Positions 44,080 through 53,467 of a stretch of DNA of 64,000 nucleotides are shown here, piece by piece (position 1 is the stretch's first letter; every line of letters begins with the position of its first letter). The stretch is from Bacteroidales bacterium (GTDB lineage: Bacteria; Bacteroidota; Bacteroidia; Bacteroidales; UBA10428). Below the pieces are notes generated by a model, which worked only from the letters and a program-made list of their open reading frames with translations, was not told the DNA's origin and ran no database searches. The DNA lies in the NCBI GenBank assembly GCA_016938235.1, contig JAFGVA010000130.1, forward strand, positions 52,076-116,075, read 5' to 3'. The position numbers and the translations under genes are program-made.

Positions 44080-44133
44080 ATAAATATGACTTTAATGCCT
44101 AAAGGTTTGAGTATTTACTTAAAAGGCTATTTC

Positions 44134-47100
44134 TTAATGTACAACTATTAGTTTTAAGTTCTGAACCTGCTCACCCTGATTAAGCTGAATGATGTAGTTA
44201 CCATTAGCAATTTGTGAAGTATTTAAACTAATTGTTTCTTCGTTATTTAGAATAGATTTACTGTATTGTTCTATAATCTTCCCGGTTATTGAAATGATTT
44301 TTATTTCAAGAGAACCGTTGCTGAACTTGCCATCAATATTAACACTGGCATCAGCAGGGTTCGGATATAGTTTGGTATTCCATGTTTTATCAGGCAAAAT
44401 TTCAGGAATTGCCGAAAGGTTTAAATCAGCTGTCCAAATTCCCCTGCCATGTGTTGCAACAACAACATTTCCATCAAATATATCCATTTTCCAGATAGAT
44501 ACTGGAGGCAATCCATTATTTGCATAATTCCAGCTTTGGCCGTTATCTGCGGATTCAAATAATCCAATTTCGGTTCCTGCCCAGATTATATTTGTGTCGT
44601 AAGGCATTACAAGAAGATCGGAAACTACAACATCGGGAAAGCCATTAGAGCTGGTACTGTCTGTTCCAAACCCAGAAATATCTTCCCATGTTTTTCCAAA
44701 ATCCATGGTACGTAAAACCTTTGGTTTGTTTCTAAATGAAAACAAAACAAATGCCTCTGCAGGATTAGTGGGGTGAGTAGCAAGTCCGCTAATGAAACCT
44801 AGTTCAACATTTTTGTAAATTTCTGTTGAATCGAATGTTTCTCCGAAATCCTTTGAAACAAACAGGTGCAAATCAGGATTCTCGAACATCCCCCCCCCGG
44901 CCCAAATTACTGCCGGATCTGCTAGAGAAACTTTAACATGATGCATGCTGGTTACAGTTTCGTTCACTGACCAGCCTTCGCCCAGATCAATTAACTGCCA
45001 TTCGTAATGTCCATAGCCAAAGTTAATATGCTTATACAAACCCTTAGAACCTACAACAAAAACAAGATTTGGATTTTTTATTGAATTTGAAAGTTTGGTA
45101 ATAAAAGGACCATCACCATTTAATCCGTCAATCGACCATTCCCAGGATTCTCCAAAGTCGTTTGAAACCTCTATGTAGTTATTATAAACACTACCCAAAA
45201 TACGATTAGGGTACAAAGGATGCCACAAAACTTCAAAACCGTCTCCCTCAATTTTTTTGGTGTATTCTGAATTTGCATCTGCAACACTATTCAGAGGCGA
45301 CTGCCAGGTACCATTATCCTGCATTCCGCCTATATATTCATGCATTCCTGGTCGCTTGGCAACACCATAAAACTGGGTGGTTAAATACCCTTTATTTATC
45401 TGCTCCCAGGTTTTACCGCCATCGCCCGAAAATCCCAAGCCCCCATCGTTCGATTCAATAATATTAAACTTCTCCTGTTGGTGATCGGTAACAAAAAATT
45501 TAATATCATGATGATCAACATGTAAATTCTCATTAAGCCTGTCGTCGGCCAAAACAGTTGTATATGCATCCTGGTATGTAATCGTTCCAAACTTAATATT
45601 CATAGTTGCTTCAGGCAGTTCTGCAGGTTTCCACTCCTTATCTTCTTCTAAAGTTGGCCAAATAAAGTATAAAAGTTTGCTCTCGTAACCGTCTTGTAAA
45701 ATTTCAGCTTCAGGTGTTGACGAATTATATGGATATGCACTTATAAATATATATTCCCTTCCGCTTATATCATCTCCATAAACACGTTCTGAAAGGTTAA
45801 ATGTTCCATCCCTGTCCTGATCCCGGAAGGAAATCATTAGCTGTTGGTCATTATCTAAATCCCAAACCTGAAAGGGCACATCAACATAATCTTCGTAATG
45901 ATAATACTGTGGAGGAACTCCGGCACCCTCTCCCTCAGGAACTGAAAATCTGTGCGCTTTTTGTTTTAATCCATTTCCGAACCTTATTTCAACACTTACA
46001 AAATCATCTACCTCTACATCAGCGTCTTCAACTAAGCCTGTTGATATTGCTCCTCTAAAAAAAGAAGCTCCAAAATTCACAAAACTCATAAAACTTCCGG
46101 TTCCTACAGTATCAACCCGAACAACTGTTGGCTGACTGGTAAATTTTGTTTTTCTAAATTCGAGCAAACCAAAATACACACCACCGATATACACTTTGTT
46201 CTTATCGAATGGATGAGCTGCTACAACATTATTAAACCAACCTTGTGTTTGATGAAAGTTGACAAATAAATCATCGGTATTGTAATTCAGACACCAGCTT
46301 TTCCCACCATCTTCGGAACGGTAAATCTGAGTTTCTGCAGTGGGCGACTCAACTCCTGCATAGAGAATTGAGGTATCGACCGGGCTAATTGTAAGCGAAA
46401 CACGCCGGCACTCTGCAATACCTTCAAAGCTTTTCCCCCAGGTATCTCCAGCGTTATTTGAGCGAATAACTCCTAAAGCGTTCACTCCGGCAAATAAAAC
46501 CTGGGGATTCTTTGGATTCTGAATTAAATCCTGCACAGCATATCCTTTGTAATAGACATTTATCCATGATTCTCCGGCATCCAGTGATTTAAAAAGACCT
46601 TTATTTGTAGCAACCACCAGCACACTATCGTCGTCGGGACTTATCCAAATTTTATTTATAAACCTGAACCTTTTATCATCTTTTGTTGATGCAAGGTGTT
46701 CCCAGGTATTCCCTTTATTTCTTGAAACAAAAATACCGTTCCCGGTGACCATTCCTTCGCCCCCATATCCTTCGCCCGTTCCGGCATAAATTACACTGGT
46801 ATTTGAAGCAGCAATTGCCAAAACAGCAGTTGATAAATTTGGTAGATTTGAAGTAAGGTTTTCCCATGAATTACCACCATCAGTTGTTTTCCAGATTCCT
46901 CCACTTACTGAACCTGCAAACCATGTATTCCCTGTATTATCATCGGGATCTATAATAACAGTTCGAGTTCTTCCACCAACATTTCCCGGGCCACGCTGAA
47001 TCCATTCCAAATCTTCAGTTGATTTGAAATTCACGGTTTTGTTTTTAAGTGCTTTATTGTATTCAGCAAAAGTATAATTGGGTTTATATCCCGATTCTTT

Positions 47101-47265
47101 CTGACCTAAGGGTGTGGTAATTGATTTAAAATAATCGTAGAAACCCTCTGGTTTATCGTAGCCAATTCTCGGATCATTTTCGATCAGAAAACCTTGTTTA
47201 ACTGCAATTACAGATAACAAAAGCAACAATCCAGCAAAAAGGTATATAATATTTCTAACTTTCAT
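44134..47265 (-). CDS. Large Asp-box (BNR) beta-propeller protein with T9SS tail, copy 1
   Basis: 1043 aa. N-terminal hydrophobic export signal, then EWIQRGPGNVGGRTR and about ten Asp-box repeats of the S.D.G..W type (WKTTDGGNSW, FKSLDAGESW, YRSEDGGKSW, FESADNGQSWN), as in VPS10/sortilin-like propellers. An inserted domain at about 375-590 splits the propeller and holds a DQDRDGTFNL segment that looks like a Ca2+ loop, plus an HVDHHD motif. The C-terminal 80 residues (LYPNPADASVNI...GNYIIQL...LKLIVVH) are a type IX secretion sorting domain. It is the last gene of the five-gene susC1 unit, 6 bp after the lipoprotein gene, so likely surface-displayed with it. No catalytic residues recognised. 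Confidence 0.85.
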   Translation of the reverse strand: MKVRNIIYLFAGLLLLLSVIAVKQGFLIENDPRIGYDKPEGFYDYFKSITTPLGQKESGYKPNYTFAEYNKALKNKTVNFKSTEDLEWIQRGPGNVGGRTRTVIIDPDDNTGNTWFAGSVSGGIWKTTDGGNSWENLTSNLPNLSTAVLAIAASNTSVIYAGTGEGYGGEGMVTGNGIFVSRNKGNTWEHLASTKDDKRFRFINKIWISPDDDSVLVVATNKGLFKSLDAGESWINVYYKGYAVQDLIQNPKNPQVLFAGVNALGVIRSNNAGDTWGKSFEGIAECRRVSLTISPVDTSILYAGVESPTAETQIYRSEDGGKSWCLNYNTDDLFVNFHQTQGWFNNVVAAHPFDKNKVYIGGVYFGLLEFRKTKFTSQPTVVRVDTVGTGSFMSFVNFGASFFRGAISTGLVEDADVEVDDFVSVEIRFGNGLKQKAHRFSVPEGEGAGVPPQYYHYEDYVDVPFQVWDLDNDQQLMISFRDQDRDGTFNLSERVYGDDISGREYIFISAYPYNSSTPEAEILQDGYESKLLYFIWPTLEEDKEWKPAELPEATMNIKFGTITYQDAYTTVLADDRLNENLHVDHHDIKFFVTDHQQEKFNIIESNDGGLGFSGDGGKTWEQINKGYLTTQFYGVAKRPGMHEYIGGMQDNGTWQSPLNSVADANSEYTKKIEGDGFEVLWHPLYPNRILGSVYNNYIEVSNDFGESWEWSIDGLNGDGPFITKLSNSIKNPNLVFVVGSKGLYKHINFGYGHYEWQLIDLGEGWSVNETVTSMHHVKVSLADPAVIWAGGGMFENPDLHLFVSKDFGETFDSTEIYKNVELGFISGLATHPTNPAEAFVLFSFRNKPKVLRTMDFGKTWEDISGFGTDSTSSNGFPDVVVSDLLVMPYDTNIIWAGTEIGLFESADNGQSWNYANNGLPPVSIWKMDIFDGNVVVATHGRGIWTADLNLSAIPEILPDKTWNTKLYPNPADASVNIDGKFSNGSLEIKIISITGKIIEQYSKSILNNEETISLNTSQIANGNYIIQLNQGEQVQNLKLIVVH

Positions 47266-47271
47266 CTACCC

Positions 47272-47841
47272 CTACTTTTTATAATCAACATCTTCAAAAC
47301 CGGTTTTCCTGTATCCAAAGACTAAAACTGTATCTACAAGTGCATCATATGCATCGTAGTAACCTGCACGGAAAAATAATATTTCATCAATATCATCAGC
47401 AGTAAAGGCTATATTTTTAAATGAGTATTCTGCCAGGCTATATATAAAATCAGTAAGAATGAAATTTTCCTGAATATAACCCTCGATACTGATCTTATGA
47501 ATGTCGTACCTACCCATATTTATAACTTCGAGTTGGTCGGTTTTATAGGCAAAAAATCCGGTATCGTTAAGAATCGGAACTTTTATTCTTGTGTCTGAAT
47601 TATACAGATTATTGATAACCAACATATTATCATCGTTTGGTGCCAATGCTGTTGACATATCGTATGGATCTGAAAGATGTCCATCAAGGTCTCCTCCCTG
47701 AAATTCAAATACCACCCAATTCCCGGCCATAGCATAAGGATACCCATCAGCATAATTTACATCAATTCCTTCCGAACAGGATTTAAGTATAAATGCCAGA
47801 ATAAGAATGTAAAAACTAATATTTTTAAAAGACTTAATCAT
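47272..47841 (-). CDS. Surface lipoprotein of the susC1 locus (possible lipid-binding-like family)
   Basis: 189 aa. The signal peptide ends in ILKSC, giving a lipidated Cys22 followed by SEGID, with acidic residues resembling Bacteroidota surface-export signals. The mature part opens with YPYAMAGNWVVFEFQGGD and is beta-rich. It resembles the lipid-binding putative hydrolase family of SusCD loci, but this is from general likeness only. It lies between the DUF5011-like lipoprotein (7 bp) and the Asp-box gene (6 bp) in one operon. Confidence 0.7.
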   Translation of the reverse strand: MIKSFKNISFYILILAFILKSCSEGIDVNYADGYPYAMAGNWVVFEFQGGDLDGHLSDPYDMSTALAPNDDNMLVINNLYNSDTRIKVPILNDTGFFAYKTDQLEVINMGRYDIHKISIEGYIQENFILTDFIYSLAEYSFKNIAFTADDIDEILFFRAGYYDAYDALVDTVLVFGYRKTGFEDVDYKK

Positions 47842-47848
47842 TGCTCAA

Positions 47849-48544
47849 TTATTCAAATATTTTGCTCCAGGAAACATTAATATTATTTCCAGTATAGGGT
47901 TCGTCAATCAACCTTACGGTCCATACTAGAGACGACAGTGTATATTCACCGCTAGATGCACTATAATTGCCAAAATCTCCTTCTCCAGGTAACAGTACCA
48001 ATTCATGATTACCTATGTCAACAAACATACCCTTCATTTCACTTCCGGGATAGCCGAAAACTTCAGAGCATTTATACAATCCCTTCTCATTAATTTTGGT
48101 TACTGTCATTTCTGCTAATGGAGACCAAAGGGTTCCTTCATACTTTCCTGATAAATCGTTTTCTGAGATTTCGGCATGAGTTACTGACACAATTCTTTTT
48201 CCTAAAGCATAAAGTCCATCACTATTTTCTGAATAATAATAAATTAGATAAACACCAACTACGGTTAAATCGACCTCTCCGAAAGTAATAACCGACAATT
48301 CTTTATCTCCATCAAAGGCCACAGCACCGGGATCGACATATTCACCACTATCCTGAACTATATATGATACAAATTCACCGCCATATAATTCAAATTTTGG
48401 TAATTGCGAAACATGCGAAACTCCTTCGGTATGATTCCATTCTTCGCAGGCAGAAAACAACAATATAATCGCGAATATAATTAAGCCTGATATAATTCTT
48501 TCAGGATAACTAAACTGACAATATGCTATAATTCCTCTTTTCAT
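47849..48544 (-). CDS. DUF5011/BT_2262-like lipoprotein
   Basis: 231 aa. Lipobox LFSAC followed by EEWNHTEG, an acidic start typical of surface lipoproteins. Residues about 50-115 form an Ig-like DUF5011 module (YVDPGAVAFDGDKELSVITF, DLTVVGVYLIYYYSENSDG). The C-terminal half (LSGKYEGTLWSPLAEMTVTK...) resembles the BT_2262-type domain. Such proteins sit after SusD in many loci and may help hold ligand at the surface. It is 2 bp from susD1, clearly co-transcribed. Confidence 0.78.
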   Translation of the reverse strand: MKRGIIAYCQFSYPERIISGLIIFAIILLFSACEEWNHTEGVSHVSQLPKFELYGGEFVSYIVQDSGEYVDPGAVAFDGDKELSVITFGEVDLTVVGVYLIYYYSENSDGLYALGKRIVSVTHAEISENDLSGKYEGTLWSPLAEMTVTKINEKGLYKCSEVFGYPGSEMKGMFVDIGNHELVLLPGEGDFGNYSASSGEYTLSSLVWTVRLIDEPYTGNNINVSWSKIFE

Positions 48545-48546
48545 TT

Positions 48547-50091
48547 TTAGTCAATGTCCCACCAAATATTTACCCAAACCTCTTTCAAATCAGGTGTATT
48601 TCTATTACTTGCATATTCCGATTCAGGATAAATCAGTCTCCTCGGAAATTTACCACTGGTTACATTATTTACGGAAACCGAAAGTTCTCCGGGCACATAA
48701 GCATTGTCATCTGCAGGCACAGGACTCTCCTGTGGATACCCAGTTCTGTTCTGTTCAAAAAATGTTTCAAGGTTCTGTGTGCCTGAAAGAGCGATCCATT
48801 TTTGTTCAATTATGCTCTTAATAAAAGTTTCCTGTTCGCTTCCTTCCGAAGGAAATGAATAGTTGCCAGACAGAGCAGACTCAGCAATAATGTCAGTAGA
48901 AACAGTTGTTCCGTATTTATGAATGGAGACCCTGTTCAGTACTCTGTTAAAACTTGCTTTAACAGCTTTGTTATATAAATCTCTAGCTTCGGAAAAATCG
49001 TCAGTTTGATACCTGATAATTGCTTCAGCCTGCAAAAAGCAGGATTCTTCATAACTTATCAGAAAAACAGGATCGTCTGCATATAAATAGGGCTTCGAAT
49101 AACTGTTGCTGTTTATTCCGGCATCTTCGTCAGGAGCATAATAATTCCCCTGAACTAGTGCTTTATGACTACCGCCTACTGCCGGTTTATCAAAAAGATT
49201 ATCAAGTCTCTCTAAGTCGCCATTTTCGAGCAAATAACTATAAACAGTATTGCTCATTATAAGATTTGGATTGCCACCGAAGGTGCTCACATCTGTGTCG
49301 TAGACCGGATTTCTTCGGCCAGACTCATCGGTAAAAACCTTTAGCTGTGCATGTGTACTTAAAAAATCTGCATTTGCGGCATACATTGCCCTGATACCAT
49401 TCTCAGAAACCTCGGGTCTAACATAAATTTGCCTCAGAAATATTTTTAGCTTTAAGGTATTTGCAAATTCTATCCAACGTTCAATATCCCCGTTAAATAA
49501 CAGGTCCTTATTGCCTGCATCTTTAAGATCCTCTGAATCGAATTCATGTGACAATGCAAAATCCAGGCGATTGATCAAACTATCATAAACTGATATGCCA
49601 GACTCGTATTCAGGCTCAGTAATACCCTGTTCTCCTTTAAGAGCCTGTGAAAACGGTATATCGCCGTAAAGATCAACTAATATCTGGAAGGCATATGCCT
49701 GCATGCATGTTGCAATAAGGTAAAAATTCCATTCTTTATCATCCAGAGCTCCAAGGCGAACTTCTTCTAAGTTTTTCAGAGCGCCTGAATATAATTCGCC
49801 AAATTGGTTGTTATCAAAAGTACTAGAATTAATATCGTATGAATCCAAACCGCTATATTGCGAAGCTCCCGGCGATTGTGTCCAGTGTTGTGACCATAAT
49901 GCTCCCAGCACCTGGTAACGACCTCCAGCCACATAAGCTACGGAACTGATACCTGAAGCTAAAAGTTCTTCATATTCAAGTTCGGAAGGAGCATTCGGGT
50001 TTTGATTGATATCGAGCCAATCGTTGCAGGAGGTAGCAACAAATGATATTGCCAGGTATAAGAGAAATAGTATTTTAGTTCTTGTTCTCAA
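48547..50091 (-). CDS. SusD/RagB-family outer-membrane lipoprotein (locus 1)
   Basis: 514 aa. Lipobox FVATSC, then NDWLDINQNPNAPSELEYEELL, the opening of SusD-like_2-type proteins. TPR-like helical regions (YAFQILVDLYGDIPFSQALKGE; DPVFLISYEESCFLQAEAII) are typical. It forms the lid over the partner SusC barrel and selects the ligand at the cell surface. It is 40 bp downstream of susC1. SusD-like_2 members are found both in glycan and in non-glycan loci, so the substrate is open. Confidence 0.93.
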   Translation of the reverse strand: MRTRTKILFLLYLAISFVATSCNDWLDINQNPNAPSELEYEELLASGISSVAYVAGGRYQVLGALWSQHWTQSPGASQYSGLDSYDINSSTFDNNQFGELYSGALKNLEEVRLGALDDKEWNFYLIATCMQAYAFQILVDLYGDIPFSQALKGEQGITEPEYESGISVYDSLINRLDFALSHEFDSEDLKDAGNKDLLFNGDIERWIEFANTLKLKIFLRQIYVRPEVSENGIRAMYAANADFLSTHAQLKVFTDESGRRNPVYDTDVSTFGGNPNLIMSNTVYSYLLENGDLERLDNLFDKPAVGGSHKALVQGNYYAPDEDAGINSNSYSKPYLYADDPVFLISYEESCFLQAEAIIRYQTDDFSEARDLYNKAVKASFNRVLNRVSIHKYGTTVSTDIIAESALSGNYSFPSEGSEQETFIKSIIEQKWIALSGTQNLETFFEQNRTGYPQESPVPADDNAYVPGELSVSVNNVTSGKFPRRLIYPESEYASNRNTPDLKEVWVNIWWDID

Positions 50092-50131
50092 TTTTGTTTT
50101 TATAATGCTTGAATGAATGAATTAATTGTTA

Positions 50132-53100
50132 CTAAAAATCTACTTTAACATTAAAACTTAAACTTCTAACCGAAGGCTGAGCTCCGTATTCACCAAAATC
50201 GGCAAGTAAATCATTACCAAATGTTGAAAGTTCGGGATCGATATAATACTGATCTTTGGGTGTCCATAAAAACAGGTTTTTACCTGAAATTCCAATATAT
50301 ACTTTTGAAACAGAAATTGATTCAAGGTACTTTTCCGGTAAATTATATCCCAAGCTGACTTCTCTAAGTTTAACAAAAGATTTATCAATGAGGGATGCAC
50401 CATCTAACTCAACACCTCCATTTCCCCAGTATTCAACTAATTTTATCCGATCGATTGGAATCGTATTCTCAGAATAAACAGGATTTCCATTTTCATCTCT
50501 GCCTGTTTCGTACACCGCATCTGGAACTACAAATGGTTCCCGGTCGTTATAAAGTGTCTCGGGCACTGTACCCGCCCACAATGTAATATCTTTTGTGCGC
50601 GAGTACATGATACCTCCAATTCTATAATCAATACTTGCGTTAACTGAAAAGCCGCCCAGGATGAATGTATTGGTTACTCCGCCATAAAATTTATACTGTG
50701 AATTGCCATATATTTTTAAATCTGAATCAGCTATTGGCAGCCCCTGATTATCTACAAGCATCTTCCCGTCTTCGGTATACATTGGAGCTCTTGCCTCAAA
50801 GACTCCAACGGGCATGCCCGGAATTGCCAACCATGATATTTGCTGGCCTGCATCAACCCGCAGGGAGTTAAGTTCAGCCTTCTCCATTTGAGAATTTAAT
50901 GCTACAAGTTCATTAAAGTTTCTTGTAAAATTCGTCGTTATCCTCCATTCAAAGCTGTTTCTCTTTAATGGTGTAATACCCAGTAAAATTTCTGCACCGT
51001 AATTTATCATTTCGCCCAGGTTCTGCATTTGTGTACTATAACCTGAAGTAGTTGCCATTGGAGATGCCCAAATTAAATCTTTTGTCGATTTGTAATAACA
51101 GGCGCCATCAACGAATAATCTGTTCCGAAAAAGCCTTAAATCAAGGCCAACTTCGAATTCTGTTGTCATTTCAGGCCTCAGATCCGGATTCCCGATGTAA
51201 TTTCCAACTTCATATGAATTCACTGCAGTTGATGTTGGAAATGAAAAGTATCCGTAACCATCGGAATGACCAGCCTGTTGGTAAATAGGATTTACATAAT
51301 ACGGAGGTGCATCATTTCCGACCATTGCCCAACTGGCTCTTAACTTTCCAAAGGAGATGAAATTCATTTTATCCTGTAATATTTCGGAGAATACAAAACT
51401 TGCATTTATACCTGGAAATAGATATGAATTATTTTTTACCGGTAGTGTTGAACTCCATTCATTTCGAATTGTACCGGCCAGGTACAGAATACTCTTATAG
51501 GATAAATCCATCCCTCCATAAATACCCAAATTCCTAACCATAGCAGAAGCTTCACTTGATGAAGGACTTTCGAGGCTGTTTGATAAAGTTGGAAATCCTT
51601 CAAGAGACAAGTAGCTCACAGATGTTGCAAATCCTGTAGATTTTCGTTCATTAACCGACTGGCCGGCCATGATATTTATACCAAAATCCTGAAATTGTTT
51701 TTCCCATGTCAGAATAAAATCGCTGTTTAGTTGCTGCAGTTCAGAAAAACTTCTGCTGCGCATACCGGGATCAAAAACCGATGACTGCTCGTTATTCCCT
51801 GATGGACGAATTGCTTCTCTCCACTCCTCTCTGTTTTCCGACGAAACATCTGCACCAAGTCGCCAAATTGCATTTATTTGAAAGGGAAGAATAGCATTTA
51901 CTTCCAGATTGCCATATATGCGGTTCTCTGTATTTTTATTTCCATCATTATACAAAATATACCAGGGATTAACCGTATACAATGAGTAATGATTATCAAT
52001 AGTATTCCATATTAAATTGATGTCTTCCTGTTCAAGAAGGCTTATATCTCTTGGAGTTTGCATAACCTGGTTATAAACCGAAGCATCACCCTGTCCTGTT
52101 GGAACATAACTATTATTTTTATGCAGGTAGTTTAAAGATCCCGAAAGTTGAATGCCTTTTGAAATCTTTTGGGAGCCCCTTACAGAGAAGTTGTGACGTT
52201 TATAACTATCTGATTTGGTTGGAAATATGCCATCCCAGCATACGTTTGAATAGGAAATATAATAAGTTGTCTGATCGTTACCGCCGGAAACAGATAAGGC
52301 ATGATTTGTGCTGAATCCCAGGTCAAAAAACTCTTCAACATTATTGTCAAGGGCCCGATAAGCCTTTACACGAATGGAGTCATCAACCATATTACCCCAG
52401 GGGCGGTATTGATTATCAAAAGCCGGTCCCCAGCTCATATTCTCATACAAAACATGGTTACCAAAAATCCCCTGTCCGTATTCATTCTGGTATTTCACTA
52501 ACCGTAAAGGTTTTTCAAATCCCATTCCACCTGTATAAGATATTCTGGCTTTTGTCTGACTAGCACCTTTTTTTGTATTGATAATTATAACGCCATTTGC
52601 TGCCCGTGAACCATACAGAGCTGTTCCTGATGCACCTTTCAAAAAGGAAACCGATTCGATATCGTCCATATTGATATCGTTAATTTTGTTTCCAAAGTCA
52701 GTTCCTCCATTTATTGATACACTTCCCGACTGAGAATTATTTGCAGGAACCCCATCTATTACAAAAAGTGGTTGATTGCTCCCACTTAAAGATGAAACTC
52801 CGCGAACCATTATTCGGGTTGATGCCCCGGGAGCACCAGAAGATGAGGTTATATTTACACCAGCCATTTTACCCTGAAGTGCAGTGAGCATGTTTTTATC
52901 CCCGGCTTCTGTCAGATCTTCGTTATTTACTGCGGTAACAGAATATCCCAAAGCTTTTGTTTCTTTCGATATTCCTAATGCAGTAACAACAACTTCGTTA
53001 AAAGTATAGACTTCAGCTTGTAGAATAATATTTATTTGCGATTGGCTATTTACCGGAACTATTTGCGACTGCATCCCTACCGATCGAAATTCAAGTGTGG

Positions 53101-53311
53101 CATCGGTGGAAGAAACTTTAATTAAATATTGGCCTTCGAGATTAGTTATAACACCATTTGTTGTTCCCTGCTCAATAACAGTAACTCCCGGAACAGGCTC
53201 TCCTCCGGCATCATTTACAATACCTGTAACAGAAAATTCCTGGGCAAAAGCCAGAATACTATAAAAAACAAGAAAGAAAAGTGAGAATAAAAGTTTCAAG
53301 CGTTTAAACAT
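50132..53311 (-). CDS. SusC/RagA-family TonB-dependent outer-membrane transporter (locus 1)
   Basis: 1059 aa with a signal peptide (LLFSLFFLVFYSILAFAQ). A carboxypeptidase-regulatory-like domain (about 26-97: VTGIVNDAGGEPVPGVTVIE) precedes the plug (VVVTALGISKETKALGYSVT; GVSSLSGSNQPLFVIDGVP) and a 22-strand barrel ending in the aromatic strand RSLSFNVKVDF. It imports ligand across the outer membrane with TonB energy. It starts the five-gene unit. A perfect TATCTTTG box lies 38 bp upstream. Confidence 0.95.
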   Translation of the reverse strand: MFKRLKLLFSLFFLVFYSILAFAQEFSVTGIVNDAGGEPVPGVTVIEQGTTNGVITNLEGQYLIKVSSTDATLEFRSVGMQSQIVPVNSQSQINIILQAEVYTFNEVVVTALGISKETKALGYSVTAVNNEDLTEAGDKNMLTALQGKMAGVNITSSSGAPGASTRIMVRGVSSLSGSNQPLFVIDGVPANNSQSGSVSINGGTDFGNKINDINMDDIESVSFLKGASGTALYGSRAANGVIIINTKKGASQTKARISYTGGMGFEKPLRLVKYQNEYGQGIFGNHVLYENMSWGPAFDNQYRPWGNMVDDSIRVKAYRALDNNVEEFFDLGFSTNHALSVSGGNDQTTYYISYSNVCWDGIFPTKSDSYKRHNFSVRGSQKISKGIQLSGSLNYLHKNNSYVPTGQGDASVYNQVMQTPRDISLLEQEDINLIWNTIDNHYSLYTVNPWYILYNDGNKNTENRIYGNLEVNAILPFQINAIWRLGADVSSENREEWREAIRPSGNNEQSSVFDPGMRSRSFSELQQLNSDFILTWEKQFQDFGINIMAGQSVNERKSTGFATSVSYLSLEGFPTLSNSLESPSSSEASAMVRNLGIYGGMDLSYKSILYLAGTIRNEWSSTLPVKNNSYLFPGINASFVFSEILQDKMNFISFGKLRASWAMVGNDAPPYYVNPIYQQAGHSDGYGYFSFPTSTAVNSYEVGNYIGNPDLRPEMTTEFEVGLDLRLFRNRLFVDGACYYKSTKDLIWASPMATTSGYSTQMQNLGEMINYGAEILLGITPLKRNSFEWRITTNFTRNFNELVALNSQMEKAELNSLRVDAGQQISWLAIPGMPVGVFEARAPMYTEDGKMLVDNQGLPIADSDLKIYGNSQYKFYGGVTNTFILGGFSVNASIDYRIGGIMYSRTKDITLWAGTVPETLYNDREPFVVPDAVYETGRDENGNPVYSENTIPIDRIKLVEYWGNGGVELDGASLIDKSFVKLREVSLGYNLPEKYLESISVSKVYIGISGKNLFLWTPKDQYYIDPELSTFGNDLLADFGEYGAQPSVRSLSFNVKVDF

Positions 53312-53348
53312 TGTTTACCTGATACTACTACAACAATAAATAACAGCA

Positions 53349-53356
53349 CAAAGATA
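53349..53356 (-). promoter_or_regulatory. Candidate -7 box of the susC1 unit
   Basis: TATCTTTG on the minus strand, full match to TAnnTTTG, 38 bp before the start codon and downstream of a terminator, consistent with an independent promoter. Confidence 0.45.
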
Positions 53357-53414
53357 AAAGTATTGCGCAATTGGGGGTAATTTTTGTTCAAAAAGGAAAC
53401 TTATACAGGCTTTG

Positions 53415-53450
53415 AAAAAAAACTGAGACCTACAAAACAGCAGGCCTCAG
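53415..53450 (-). terminator. Terminator of Asp-box copy 2
   Basis: Arms CTGAG (53423-53427) / CTCAG (53446-53450), extended by CCT/AGG, followed on the minus strand by a T8 run. It separates copy 2 from susC1. Confidence 0.85.
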
Positions 53451-53467
53451 TATATGTTTTATTAAAT